A DNA stretch of 64,000 nucleotides from Prorocentrum cordatum. Lineage: Eukaryota > Sar > Dinophyceae > Prorocentrales > Prorocentraceae. The stretch is taken from the NCBI GenBank assembly GCA_963575745.1, contig CAUYUJ010020704.1, forward strand, positions 1-64,000. Direction: 5' to 3'. Shown here in pieces: positions 32,736-44,769 of the stretch (positions within the stretch are counted from its first letter, which is position 1; every line of letters begins with the position of its first letter). The notes beneath the pieces were generated by a model. The model was not told where the DNA came from. It ran no database searches and saw only the letters and a program-made list of their open reading frames with translations. The position numbers and the translations under genes were made by a program.

Positions 32736-33884
32736 TGTGGGTACCGCCATTGTAAATATCTTCTTCGGTGGAGCTCCCTATGCGGTGTCAAGCGCTGCAC
32801 TGGGTAGGGAGACGCATGCGGGCGGTAGCACTTGGGCTGTCGGTGGAGACTGGGTGGGGGGGACGCATGCGGGCGGTAGCACTGGGGCCTTCGGTGGAGC
32901 TCCCGATGGGGCCACGAAGCGCTGTACTGGGTGGGGGTGACGCATGTGGGCGGTAGCACTGGGGCTGTCCCTGGAACTCCATATGGGGCCACGAAGCGTT
33001 CTTCTGGGTGGGGGGACGCATGCGGGCGGTAGGTGGGGCTCCCTATGAGGCCACGAAAAAGCTGCATTGGGTGGGGGGACGCATGCGGGCGGTAGCACTG
33101 GGGCCGCACTGGGGCCGTCGGTGGAGTTCCCTTATGGGGCCACGAAGCGATGTACTGGATGGGGGGGACGCATGCGGGCGGTAGCACTGGGGCCGTCGTG
33201 GAGTTCCCTATGGGGCCACGAAGCGCTGTTCTGGGGGGGGGGCGCATGCGGGCGGTACCACTGGAACCGTCGGTGGAGCTCCCTATGGGGCTACGAAGCG
33301 CTGCATTGGTGGGGGGGACGCATGCGTGCGGTAGCACTGGGGCCGTCGGTCGAGCTCCCTACGGGGCAACGAAACGCATGCGGGAGGTAGCACTGGGGCC
33401 GTCGGTGGAGCTCTCTATGAGGCCACGAAGCTTTGTACTTCGTGGTGGGGACGCATGCGGGCGGTAGCAGTGGAACCGTCGGTGGCGGTGGAGCTCCCTA
33501 TGGGGCAACTGTACTGGGTGGGGGGGACGCATGCGGGCGGTAGACCTGGAACCTTTGGTAGAGCTCCCTGTGGGGTCATGATGCGCTGTACTGGGTGGGG
33601 GGGCGCATGCGGGCGGTAGCACCGGGAACGTCGGTGGAGCTCCCTATGGGGCCACGGAACGGTGTACTGGGTAGGGGGGGACGCATGCGGGCGGTAGCAC
33701 TGGGGCCGTCCCTGGAGCTCCCTATGGGACCACGAAACGCTGTACTGGGTGGGGGGAAGCATGCGGGCGGTAGTATTGGAACCTTCGGTGGAGCTCCCTA
33801 TGGAACCACGAAGCGCTGTACTGGGTGGGCGAAACGCAGGACGGAAGGAGGAGGGGTAGGAGGGAGGAGGGGGAGGAGGAGGAA
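32736..33884. repeat. 77-bp tandem repeat (GGGGCCACGAAGCG family), about 14 copies
   Basis: Same family as 23440-24115, here with GACGCATGCGGGCGGTAG, CACTGGGGCCGTCGGTGGAG and CTCCCTATGGGGCCACGAAG. The copies are irregular; some are shortened. Confidence 0.93.
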
Positions 33885-34356
33885 CTCGGGGCGCCGTCTT
33901 TTCAAAACGAGGACCCAGCACAACAGGATGGTTAGGAAAACATGATAGTGTGTGTGTGTGTGTTGTGTGTTGGGTGTGTTGGGTGCTGTGTGTTGTGTGT
34001 ATGTTGTGTGTGTATGTTGTGTGTTGTGTGCTGTGTGTTGTGTGTTGTGTGTTGTGTGTGGTGTGTGTGTGTGTGTGTTGTGTGTGTGGTTGTGTGTGGT
34101 ATGCGTGCGTGTGCGTGTGCGTGTGCGTTTGCGTGTGCGTGTGCGTGTGCGTGTGCATGTGGGTGTGTGTGTGTGCGTGTGCGTGAGTGCGTGCGTGCGT
34201 GGGTCCGTGGGTGCATGTGTGCGCCGGTGTGTGTGTGTGTGCGTGTGTGTGTGTGTGTGCGTGTGGTGTATGTGTGTGTGCGCGCGTGCGTGCGTGCTTG
34301 CGTGCGTGCTTGCGTGCGTGAGTGTGTGTATGTGTATGTGTATCTGTATGCGTGTA

Positions 34357-34423
<67 letters not shown>

Positions 34424-34440
34424 GTGTACGCGCATATGTG
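33885..34440. repeat. Boundary motif followed by TG/TGTGTA microsatellite
   Basis: 33885-33945 carries TTCAAAACGAGGACCCAGCA as at 24.2 kb and 42.1 kb. 33946-34320 is (TG)n with GTGTTG and GTGCGTGTGC variants. 34321-34430 is (GTGTAT)n. Confidence 0.92.
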
Positions 34441-35340
34441 TGTGTGCGTGTTTGGGGGGGAAGGGGTGTATGTGTGTATTGCGTGGGCGTGTGCGATTGT
34501 ATGTGTAACCCTGCGTGTGGCACCAGGGGTTACCACTGCAACCTCATGCCTCGTCAGTGAGACCTCCAAAGAGAAGCCTGGCTGCGGGCTCCTGCATCTT
34601 CGTGTCGATATCAGACTTGAGGCCCTTCGCTCTTGCCTTCACAGTGTCCCACGACTCGCCAGCCATTGGTCAGCAGAGTGCGCCCAGCAGAGGGGCGACG
34701 AAACAAGCTGCGCCAGAGCAGCTGCGGCTGCCAGCGAGGGTGAGGACGAACAGAGGGTTGCATAGGCCGACAACGCTTCCCGGGCACACTCGGGCGCTTT
34801 AGAACTCCTGGACGCCAAGTTGAATGTTCCGCCTGCCCTCTGGGAGTGCTTGGGAAGATTGAAGGAAACTGCAAAAGAACCCCTCCGTCTCCTTCAGGGA
34901 AAAGTTTGCCCATCCCCCAACCTCCACCTCACAAGACTCGCCCATCGCCTAGCCATGCAAAGAAGGCGGTTCGCGCCTAAACGCGCGTGTGTACATAGCG
35001 TGATACGTGCAAAACGTGAGACCACGTGGTTGCTGATTGGATTTGTTCTCGATGTCAGGGGTCGACTCGATGGATTTGTTGTCGATCTCTGGGCCCGGCT
35101 CGACCTGGCCTCAACATGGCTTTCAATGTTGACAAAACTCAAACCACATCGGAGCCGAAAGGGCTCCCTAAACTCATATACGTTCGGGCATTTGGGGAGA
35201 CTTCTGGGAATGATGTGGGAGGCCGCGAGGTTGCCTGGGGGCCATCAGGAGACTTTGTTCTGGCGCACGTCCGGTCGAGCTGATGACAAATTCCCCTTTT
35301 GAGAGTTCGGATCATATCTGGGGGCGCGGGTCCATGTTTT
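34441..35340. other. Unique DNA with a weak 160-codon frame
   Basis: The frame 34820-35302 (+) has ordinary composition but no recognised domain. No repeat dominates. I do not call a gene. Confidence 0.35.
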
Positions 35341-35850
35341 GCCCAGGGGGGGGGGCGGAAGGGGGGAGGGAGGAGGAATAGGCGGATGAGGAATAAGAGA
35401 AGGAGGAGGAGGAAGAGGAGGAGGAGGTGAGCTGAAGGGCCAGAGGCCTCCTGCATGCCTCTCGGAATCTGTTCGTATGTCTCTTGAGAGTTTCTTGGAG
35501 TCCTGCTTGGACGTCTTGGGGGCGTCCTGGCGGTCCCAGGACCCTCTTGCAGCGTCTTGGTACCTCAGGCCTCTTGGGGGGTTCTTGGGAGCTTCCTGGG
35601 GACCTCTTTGTGGCCTCTTGGGGCCGCTTGGGCGCCTCTTGGGGCCCTCCTGGGGCACTCTTGGAAGCCTTGGAGACCATCTTTGGGCCATCTTGGAAGA
35701 GCTCGATCAAAGAAGGGGGGTCCTTCTTAGCCTCTCCCCCCCACCCCCCAACACCTCAGGAGAATCAGTGATTTGTAGAATCTCGCCGAGGCCTTCTTGG
35801 ACGCTCAAATCGGTCGCGGCACCTCCATTCCAGGTCCAGGGGAGGGGGTG
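35341..35850. repeat. GGAGG tract and CTTGGGG-type repeat
   Basis: 35341-35430 is purine-rich. 35470-35720 is CTTGGGGCCTCTTGG-like, the reverse complement of the CCCCAAGAG family. Confidence 0.85.
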
Positions 35851-36640
35851 GGGGGAGGGGTTAAGTTACCCCCTCCCCGCCCGCAGGCCGTCTCGCTCAA
35901 TCCCACCCGCCCTCCCAACACATACGTAGCACCCGAGTCTGGCCCGAGCCTCAGCATATTCAGCAGTCGTCTTGGGATGGGGAGCTACTGGGGGCCAATC
36001 CGCCTCCGCCTCCTCCTCCTCCCTCCTCCTCCTCGTCCTCCTCCTCCTCCTCCTCCTCCTCCTCCTCCCTCCTCCTCCTCCTCCTCCTCCTCATCTCTTG
36101 CCTCTGCACTCCGCATGTCCTCATCATCATTATATGCGCGCAGGCAGTTCCACCTACATGTCGGCGAACCCCTCACACGCTCCGTGGCCACATTGGGTGC
36201 TCCACCAAAGGCCCGAGGGCAGGGTCCGCATGCAGTTCCACCTCCATTTCGGCGCACCCCTCGCGCGCTTCGTGGCCACATTGGGTGCTCCACCGAAGGC
36301 CCCAGCGACAGGATCCGCATGCAGTTCCACCTCCATGTCGGCGCACCCCTCGCACGTTTCGTGGCCCCACTGCGATCGCACGGTGGCACCGCGCCCATTT
36401 CGGCACACCCCTCAGAAGCGTCGTGGCCCTAGGCGGGCCTCTACTGAAGGCTCCAGTGGCTGCTTCCGCCAGGCGGCACCGCGCCCGCGTCGGCACGACC
36501 CTCGCACGCTTCGCGGCCCAAAAGGGGGCTCCACCGGAGGCCCCAGGAGCTGCGTTCGCATGGCGGCCCTGCACCCAAGGCGATACACTCTTCAAGCGTT
36601 TCATGGCCCCGTAGGAAGCTCCACAAAAGGCTCCAATGGT
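35851..36640. repeat. Dispersed motif, CCT microsatellite and reverse-oriented 77-bp repeats
   Basis: 35878-35932 is the GCCGTCTCGCTC/CCCACCCGCCCTCCCAAC motif. 36005-36095 is (CCT)n. 36145-36625 has about six copies with CGGCGCACCCCTCGC, GCTTCGTGGCCACATTGG and GGTGCTCCACCGAAGGCC, the reverse orientation of the 77-bp family. Confidence 0.85.
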
Positions 36641-37227
36641 CGCGGCGGTGGTCGTGCGACTGCTCGTCGGGCCCGGGAGCGGCAATGGTCGCGTCGGGCA
36701 CCGCGGCCGCACTGGTCGTGGTGAGGCCGTCATGGGAATCGCGGCGTGTCGTGGTTGTGGCCGTGCTAATGGTCGTCGGGCCCGTGGTGGTGGTCGTGTC
36801 GGAGCTGGTAGTGGTCGCGGCGGTGGGAGTGGTGGCCGCGCTGGTGGTAGCAGTGGTAGTGTTCGTGCCGGTGGCGTTCGCGCTTGGCTGTTCACGCCGC
36901 GCCAGGCAGCACATCGGCGTTGCCGAACGCGAGACGGCGCTGGATCTCCCGCCAAACGGTGGGAAGCACAGAGACGGCCACTCGACCTCTGGCAGATCCC
37001 GGCCGCAGGAGCACACGCGCAGGCGACCAGCTCTGAAGGGGCCCCAGGACACACAAATTAATACACACAAATAAACAGATTCCCTATATTCTCATATATT
37101 TTCTAGGTTTTTGTCTTCCCCCACACTTCCCATATTTTCCCATATTTTCTGGGGGATCGACAATTCATTGTGACTGTGTTTTTTCCCTCCTGAAGCTCGT
37201 CAACCGGCTTGCCCCTGGACTCCAAGA
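36641..37227. repeat. GTGGTGGTCGTG repeats and unique spacer
   Basis: 36641-36880 is made of GGTCGTGGT/GTGGTAGTGG-type degenerate triplets. 36890-37227 is unique, with AT-rich CCCATATTTTC near 37130. No gene. Confidence 0.7.
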
Positions 37228-37252
37228 CAGCCGGGAGCAGCCGCGCCGCTGC

Positions 37253-37283
<31 letters not shown>

Positions 37284-37480
37284 GCCGCCGCCGCCGCCGC
37301 CGCCGCCGCCCCGCTGCCAAACCGCCGCCGCAGCCGCAGCCGCTGCCGCCACCGCCGCCGCCGCCGCAGCCGCGCCGCCGCCGCCGCCGCTGCGCCGCCG
37401 CCGCCGCCGCCGCAGCCGCCGCAGCCGCCGCCGCCGCCGCCGCCGCAGCCGCCGCAGCCGCCGCCGCCGCCAAGTGTACT
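37228..37480. repeat. GCC/GCA triplet array
   Basis: CCGCCG and GCAGCC triplets. This is the reverse-complement counterpart of 24226-24485. Confidence 0.93.
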
Positions 37481-37535
37481 CTGTATTGTTTTTTGACAGG
37501 GATGGTGGGGGGGGCCGCATCGGGTTGGCTGCGCA

Positions 37536-39438
37536 TGTTCCGAATTTGGAGACAGAGTGTGTTTTGTATTGTTTTTTACCAGGGATGGTGGGGGGGGGTG
37601 TCGGCATGGACTCGGGTTGGCCCCCAGTCGCCTGGGGGAGGGGGTGTTTATTAATAGGGAACAGTGATTAAGTTACCCACAAGCAACAAGCCGTCTCGCT
37701 TGTTCCCACCCGCCCTCCCAACACATAAGAAGCACCCGAGTTTCAGCATGGACAGGGGCCACCATCGACAGCTATCGGGAACCAATGCAAACGCCAGCCA
37801 GGTGCGCGAAGCCCGCGAGATGGGCCGCACATGTCAGCTGCGCCACGCGGACCAGGTGCGCCACATTGGGTAATATGTCGACCCTCCCACCGTCCCTGTC
37901 AAAAACCATACACAGTGACGGCGGGTTTGTTGTGTGCGGGTGTGCGCGCGGCGAACAATGTGCCGGCACCGCCGCCGTCCTTGTCAAGACCCCATGCTAA
38001 GTGGTCGTGGGATGCCCGCGCATGCTCCAGGCTCCAGAGGCAAAGTTTATGTTGTATGGCTTTTGACAGGGATGTTGTGGGGGGCGTTGCCATGGGCGTC
38101 GTTATGGATCCAGATTGGCTGCCAGTCGGGCCAGGGAGGGGGTGTTTATTCCTCAATCAGAGCTTGCTTCTGTAGGGGTCATAGCGGATTCATATGGTTA
38201 GGTTAGGTTTGTCGCAGATTTTCGCTGCACGCCCGGGTGCCTGGGGGTGCCCGGGGGGGCCAGGGGGCCCGGGTGCCCGGGTGCCCGGGCGTGCCCGGGG
38301 GTGCCCTATAGCCCTAAGCATTATAGCCCAATAGCCCAACAGCCCTACAATTCTATAGCCCTATAGCTCTATAGACCTAAAGCTCAATAGCCCTATAGCC
38401 CCCTAGCCCTATAGCCCTGATGGGGTCTTTTCTCCGGTATCATTCTAATGAAAAAAATGATAGAAGCAGGGGAGTTGGAAGAGGCAATTTGCTAGACCAC
38501 TCACGCCCAGCGGGCTCGGGGATTAGAAAGCGTGCGGGGGAACCGCTTCTGACCTCCTCCACCCAGAGGGCGCGCGGTCGTTTTGCAGGGTATTTCAGGG
38601 TGGTTTGCAGGGCATTGCATGGTACTGCAGGGGTTTGGTTTGCAGGGTCGTTTTCCAAGGTATTGCAGGGTGTTGCAGGGTCAGCACGGAATCTTTGCAC
38701 CCCTCTTTTGCAGAATATTGCAGGGGGTGCGGCGAGGTCCAGGGGAGAGGGTAGGGAGAGGGGTTTCTGGAAAGCTACCAGAGGAAACGCCGTAGACCAC
38801 CTCCGCCCAGAGGACTGGTGGGATTTGTCATCGGTAATCGATGAACGCGCTGCTATTGTTGACGCTTCACATATCCCCACCAGCCCATCCAGAAACGATG
38901 CCCAGGAGAGTTGAGATGATACGAGAAGTGGGGGAGCATGCAGAAGGACAAAGGGCGGGGGACGCCGTCATATACCGCAGGAGGGGGAGGATGGAGGAGG
39001 AATCGTCGTCGTCGAAGGAGGAGGAGGAGGAGGCGGAGTAGGGCGAGGACGAGGAGGACGAGAAGGAGGAGAAGGAGGGAGAGTTGGGTACCTCGGAGAT
39101 CCTCTTGGGGCCTCGTATAGGGTCTCTCGGGGGCCTCTTGGAGGCATCTTCGGGCTGCCTGAGCGCCTCTTGGGGCCCTCCTGGGCCGCTCTTGGGAGCT
39201 TTTGGGGCGCTGTTGGGGCCATCTTGGAGGACGTCGATCACAAAAAGGTGAGCTTCAATTTGCCTCCCCCCTTGGGAGCACCGACGATCGCCTCCTGGAC
39301 CTCTCTTGGATCGCTCTTGGGGCGCTCTTGGGGCCGTCCTGGGGCTCTCTTGGGCCTCTCCTGGGGCTCTCCTGGGCTATTTTGGATGCACCTTGAGGCT
39401 TCGGATGGCCATCAAAAGCGAAAAAGCAAAAATCATGC
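37536..39438 (-). repeat. Right arm of the 2-kb inverted duplication
   Basis: Reverse complement of 21391-23429. Starts at TGTTCCGAATTTGG and ends at AATCATGC. The outer end abuts the retroelement ORF1-like fragment. The CCT run seen in the left arm is only about five triplets here (39018-39033). Confidence 0.95.
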
Positions 39439-39443
39439 CTCTT

Positions 39444-41024
39444 CTATTCTCTGTGAGCAAGCTCCTGCTGTCTCCGCAGCTTCTCTGCCCAAGTGCCCCC
39501 CCGTCGGCCGCGCGTGCGGGCGCCTTATGCAGGCGGTCGCACAAGCGGCTCTCGAGGGCGCTGGGGAGATCTTCTTCAGGGGGCTGCGGGCCGCGCTCTA
39601 CGAGCGGCTCGTGGCTGCCCCCCTCTCTGTGCTTCAGGACCAGGGGCCTCCTGCGCCTGCCTGGTCCATCCCGCAGGCGGACTCGTCCGAGGGTGAGGGG
39701 GCCTACTGCCCCCTCCCTTCGGCGGGTTCCGCCTGCCCCACCGTCTGCCTCGGGCTGGCGGTGGATCTGAGCGGCGGGGTCTCTCCCTGGCTGCTCAGCA
39801 CGGTCGCCGCCCTCCTCTGGGTGACGGCCGCCTGCAGCGCCTGCGCGGGCTGCTGCCTCGGGCTGCTGGGCCCGTACGTGTGGCGGAGGCTCTGGGCCTC
39901 CGCCTGGCCGCGCGGCGCGGTTCCTGCTTCCCCTGAGCAGGACCGCCGTGCGGCGCGAGCGCTGGCCTACGGGGTTCCGCCTCGACCTCGAGCGCTCGAG
40001 CGGGCAGACGCCCAGCATTCGGGCGGCGGCTTCCACGGCGGCGCCCATTGATGGCGGAGCTGCCACCAGTTGGCGGAGGGCCCCTTTGGCCCGAGCTCTA
40101 CCCTTTCGCTGCTCCCACGGCGCGCGACTACGCACGATGGCGCCTAGACGACGGCGACACCAGCTGGGCGGCTATCCCCCTCGCCTCTCGAGAAGGGGGC
40201 ATCCTGCTGGCCCTGCCTGGTGCCTTTCGCTCTACGGCGGAGCTCGAGGCTGCCGAGGCGGATGGCTTTGCTGGGATGATAGGCCCCTTCCAGCTAGTGG
40301 ACGTCCAGCTCCAGGGGGCCGCTTCACGGCCGCTCGCCACTACCGCATCCGTCCTCGTTATAGATATCGAGGTTGCCGAGCTCGAGCTCGAGTCGCTGTA
40401 CCCTCTAGAGGTCGGCGACGACGCAGGCATCGTTCCCTTCGCCGAGGTGCGCAGCCGCGTCTATTGGCCGCATCCTTCGGGGGTTCGGGTGCTTCGCGAG
40501 GGCTACGCTCGCCTGCACGGCGCCCCGCCTACCGCAGGGGAAGAGCCTCTCCCAGGGGCCGATCGGGCTACCCCCTATCACTCTGCCGACGAGATGGAGG
40601 AGCCCGAGGGGTTCGCGGCCGACGGGGAAGCCGACCGCTCGGCCCCAAGTGCGCGATCTCCCGCGGTCGCTGGAGCGCCGCGCGGCCCGCCTGCCAAGCG
40701 CGCGGGCGCCGCCGCCCCGCCACGGGTCGCGGGTCCTGCTCCGATCGCTCCTGGTGCTCCTGCGGCGTCTCTGGACGACGGGGCTCCCATGACCCGCGCC
40801 GAGGTAGCTGCCGAAATGCGCGCCCTGCTTGCAGCCCACGCGGCCTCCACGATGGTCGGCGGACCCGAGCCGCTGGGCCCCGCCCCGGCTGCCCGGAGTG
40901 TTCGGCCCGAGGTGCCTCAGCTTTTCAGCGACGAGGCGGCGCGCCTCGGGCTGGATCCTGCGGGGATCGAGGCCGTCCTGTCCCACGCGCCCGTGGCCCC
41001 ACAGCGGGTCTCCGCGCGTCCCAG
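39444..41024 (+). CDS. Retroelement ORF1-like fragment with a membrane-like segment
   Basis: The first part (about 39478-40000) reads RACGRLMQAVAQAALEG and a hydrophobic, Cys-rich stretch (LLSTVAALLWVTAACSACAG) that could span a membrane. The second part (from ATG 40048, another frame) reads LYPFAAPTARDYARWRLDDG and ASVLVIDIEVAELELESLYP, then a Pro/Ala linker with an acidic stretch, and fades into the 10-bp repeat at about 41025. Dinoflagellate LINE-like elements often have an N-terminal hydrophobic segment followed by a globular region and a Pro-rich linker. I infer this by resemblance only; no catalytic motif is visible. The frame change suggests decay or an intron. Codon use is strongly GC-ending. 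Confidence 0.4.
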
Positions 41025-41765
41025 GGCCAGTTGGGGCACTCTGGGGCAGCCTGGGGCAGTGTGGGGCAGTCTGGGGCAGTCTGGGGCAGTTGGGTCAGTT
41101 GGGTCAGTTGGGTCAGTTGCTGGCCCAGTTGCTCCGCCCACCCGTCTCAGTTGCTCCGCCCGCCCCCCGGCCCCCTTGGCAGTCTGGGGCAGTTTGGGGC
41201 AGTCTGGGGCAGTCTGGGGCCTGTCTGGGGCCAGTCTGGGGCAGTCTGGGGCAGTCTGAGGCAGTCTGGGGCAGTCTGGGGCAGTCTGGGCCAGTTGGGG
41301 CCCTCTGGGGCAGCCTGGGGCAGTGTGGGGCAGTCTGGGGCAGTCTGGGGCAGTCTGGGTCAGTTGGGTCAGTTGGGTCAGTTGCTGGCCCAGTTGCTCC
41401 GCCCACCCGTCTCAGCTGCTCCGCTCGCCCCCGGCCCCCTTGGCAGTCTGGGGCAGTCTGGGACAGTCTGGGGCAGTCTGGGACAGTCTGGGGCAGTCTG
41501 GGGCAGTCTGGGGCAGTCTGGGGCACTCTGGGGCAGTCTGGGCCAGTCTGGGGCAGTCTGGGGCAGTCTGGGACAGTGGGGCAGTTGGGGCGGTCTGGGG
41601 CAGTGTGGGGCAGTCTCTGGGGCAGTGTGGGGCAGTCTGGGTCAGTTGGGTCAGTTGGGTCAGTTGGGTCAGTTGCTGGCCCAGTTGCTCCGCCCACCCG
41701 TCTCAGTTGCTCCGTCCGCCCCGCGGCCCCCTAGGCGCCGCCGGGGGCGGTCTCAGTTGCAACTG
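41025..41765. repeat. 10-bp tandem repeat GGCAGTCTGG with higher-order units
   Basis: About 50 copies of GGCAGTCTGG are interrupted three times (about 41095-41180, 41360-41450, 41640-41740) by the same insert: GGGTCAGTTGGGTCAGTTGC, CCCAGTTGCTCCGCCCACCC and GTCTCAGTTGCTCCG. The whole is a higher-order array with a period of roughly 270 bp. Confidence 0.95.
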
Positions 41766-42520
41766 GGGTGGTTTCAGTTGCTCCGCCAATTGCTTCCGGA
41801 AGGGTCCGCGTCGAGGCTCCGCACCCACTTCAGCACACCCCTCACGCGTTTCGTTGCCTCATTCGGGGCTTCACCGAAGGCCTCAGCGGCAGGGCCCGCA
41901 TGGTGGCCCCACATTCATGTTGGTACACCCTAACCCGTTCCGTGGCCCCACAGGGACCCGCCCCTGCTTTGTCCCACCTGCCTTGCGGCACTCGCACCCG
42001 CATATGGTTGTGTCCTGCGCCAGGAGTTTGCTTCGATCATTGTCGTGTACTCTTTTTTTTGTTTCTCTCTCTCTCTCTCTCCTTCTTCCTTGCTTCCCCT
42101 GCGCACGCACGCTTTTTTTCCCAACCATCCTGTGGTGTTGGGTCCTCGTTTTGAGGAGACGGTCCCCGCGTTCCCTCCTTCCTCCTCCCCCGCCCCCCTC
42201 GACCGCCCGCATGCGTCACAGAGAGCTCCACCGAGGCTGCCTTCTCATTCCCCCATGGTTCCCATTCGCACAGCCATCACACGCGTCGCGGCTCCATAGG
42301 GAGCTCCATCGACGGCCCCAATGGCTGCGTTCGCATGCGCCCACCGCACCTATTTCGGCACACCTCTCACGCGCTTCGTGGCCCCATTGGGAATTCCACC
42401 GTCGGCCCCAGTGGCTGCTATCGCATGCGCCCACCGGACCCATTCCGGCACACCCCTCACACGTTTCGTGACCCTATAGGGAGCTCCTTCGAATGCGGTG
42501 CATACAACGACGGTGCTCAC
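41766..42520. repeat. Reverse-oriented 77-bp repeats and boundary motif
   Basis: 41820-41955 and 42225-42490 carry CACACCCCTCACGCGTTTCG and GCCCCATTGGGAATTCCACC type units. 42110-42175 is the reverse-complement boundary motif (GGGTCCTCGTTTTGA). CT repeats lie at 42064-42085. Confidence 0.85.
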
Positions 42521-43360
42521 AACTGCATATGCATATGGTTGGGTCCTTCGCCATTTGTTATGATGTACTGGTATTATTTGTATTGGTAGGATTGTTATGC
42601 TTATTGTTGTCTCTCTCTCTCTCTCTCTCCCTCTCGCGAGAACAGTCAAGGGATAGTCGTCTTTGTCGTCCTCCTGTTCCTCCCCCTCTTCCCTCTCGTC
42701 CTCTGCGTCCTCTGGGTACTCCTGCTGCGTGTACTCCTCTTAAGCTATCCGCCTCCTCGTTATCATCTGCCATCTCCTCGCCACCAGACTCCTCCTTCTC
42801 CTCCTCCTCCTCCTCCTCCTCCTCCTCCGCCTCCTCTCCTACGGGCGTTCCTCCTTCTCCTCCTCCCCCCCTCCCCCTACCACTCCATGGAAGGGGGCTT
42901 CCTGGCTGTTTTGGGGGTTGTCTTGGGCTTCTGTGGGGCCCTCTCGGGGCCCTCTGGGGACTCTCGGTGGCCGTCTTGGGCTCTCTTGGGCCGTCTTGGG
43001 CCTCTCTCGGCCATCTGGGGAGTCTCTTGGGGCTGTCTTGGGGGCCCCTTGGGGCCCTCTGGGCCCCTCTTGGGTCATCTTGGGGCTCTCGTGGGGCTCT
43101 CCGCCTGCTGGGCTGTTTGGAGCTCTCATGTGGCTTTTGTGGCCTCTCCTTGGTGTCTCCTGCGCCTCCTAAGAACCGTCTTGAACAAAGAGACACCGGA
43201 CACGCAACACATTCCCGAACCAGTGGGGTTCCTATGGTTTTTTCGCGTGTTTGCTTTGCCTGCCTGGAGGGCCTCTTGTTTTCCCCTTGTGTCTTGAAAG
43301 CCTCTTGGGACACTTCTGGCGCCTCTTGGGATCTTCTTGGGGGCTGTTGGGTCCTTCCAG
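42521..43360. repeat. CT, CCT and CTTGGGG-type repeats
   Basis: (CT)n at 42611-42638, CCT-rich sequence at 42770-42895, and the CTTGGGGCCCTCTGGG family at 42896-43130 and 43240-43350. 42521-42600 is a unique spacer. Confidence 0.85.
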
Positions 43361-44265
43361 AATGCAGCGTGAGAGCGGTGCACGCGAGGAAGCGTTGGGA
43401 GGGGGGGGGCCCTTACACTGTTTACAGACGTCCCGCCAGGCAGTACTGGGCGTTGGGCCGCGCCTCAACGTGCGATGGGCACATCGGCGGATGATCACGT
43501 GTCGTCCTCCTCCAGGAGGCGGAGGATGATGAGGAGCGGGGGGAGCGGAGGTGTAGCCATTCTTCTGAGGCTCTCGCTGGGTTCGCCCGCAGGTAGGGAA
43601 GATGCTGGAGAACGACGATTAGATGGCTATGGTAACGACGATGGTGACGGTTGTAATGGAGATGGTGGTCATGATGAGGAGCCAGAGGAAGAAAATCGTA
43701 AGGAGGACGTTGGACCATTCGCATCGTTGGTGCGACGTGTTTCGTTGCTGCATGTCGCAGCAGCCGTTGCGGGCTCATGGATCCGACGAGGTGGTCCCCC
43801 GTCTCCCGGGCTGCCTCCCATGGATCTTGAAAAGGGGGCGGAGAAGGACCAGAGTGGGGCCAAGCTGCATCAACAATGTAGCGATACACCCTCCCGTCCT
43901 ACGTCCCTTCCTCATTAGTTCCTCCAGAATTCCTCTATGCTGCCTGAAGCGCCCCCCTTGAAAGACGAGCGCCCCGGTGGTCCACAGTTCAAGCGGAGCC
44001 CTGCCTTAGCAGAACGTGATACACCCATCCGAAATCGTAAGAATCAGCGTCACCTTTCGTGGACTCCAGAATCCGTTCCAGAAAATCAGCAATCTGGACT
44101 GGACCCTGGGCGTTCTCTTGGAGCCCCTCTGCTTCGCAGACTCTTCGTAGATGTGGGCCTGGACTGCTGGCTAAGGAGATACGCTTCGGGTGAAGTCATT
44201 GTTCTAAAAATTGTCATGCAAGGTCTTAGCTGCGCTGATACGCCCGCTTTGAAACGCAACATGTG
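43361..44265. other. Unique region, no gene recognised
   Basis: The frames 43475-43918 and 43937-44608 (+) have no recognisable domain. GATGGTGAT-like triplets occur near 43625-43690. Confidence 0.4.
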
Positions 44266-44431
44266 CCAAGGGCGCCCTCGAGGGCGCGAAGTTATTCGCG
44301 CTTCGCGCTTCGCGGTTCGGCTCCGATTCCTCCTCATCCTCCTCTTCTCCCCTTGGAGGCGGCGCGAGAGCGCGAAGTTATTCGCACTTCGCGCTTCGCG
44401 CAGCGCGAAGCGCGAAATTGGGAGCCCTTGG
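44266..44431. mobile_element. MITE family A, copy 1
   Basis: Terminal inverted repeats CCAAGGGC / GCCCTTGG. The inside has a GAAGTTATTCGCGCTTCGCG half, a CCTCCTC centre and a GCGCAGCGCGAAGCGCGAA half. Closely related copies are at 54652-54826 and 55986-56152. Confidence 0.85.
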
Positions 44432-44769
44432 CTCGGCACGTGCTGGCCCACGTCCTGTCGCGCGCGTCGCGCCAGACCTGCGCTCCCAGTCCGTGTGCTG
44501 CGCCGCGCGTCAACACGATGCGTGCTGCGTGCTGCGCGTCGGGGCAGCCACGGCAGGTTCTTGCGGCGATGGCGCGCCGGCGACGCCAGCAAAGGCGTTC
44601 GAGGTTGAGTTCTGCGACGCGGAAGCGCCGAGGGATGCGGTAACGTCACGGGGCCCGGCCGGATTCAACCTTGCACGATCGGGGCCGCGATCGATTCAAG
44701 GATGTACGATCGATGCGGTGTCAAAAACCTGTGCGCGCGCCGACGCCGCGCGAACCTGCCGTAGGGTTA

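Noticed and set aside
33946-34440. Cys/Val- and Thr/His-rich frames
   Set aside because: TG dinucleotide microsatellite.
34820-35302. 160-codon plus-strand gene
   Set aside because: No domain, weak start context and no neighbouring support.
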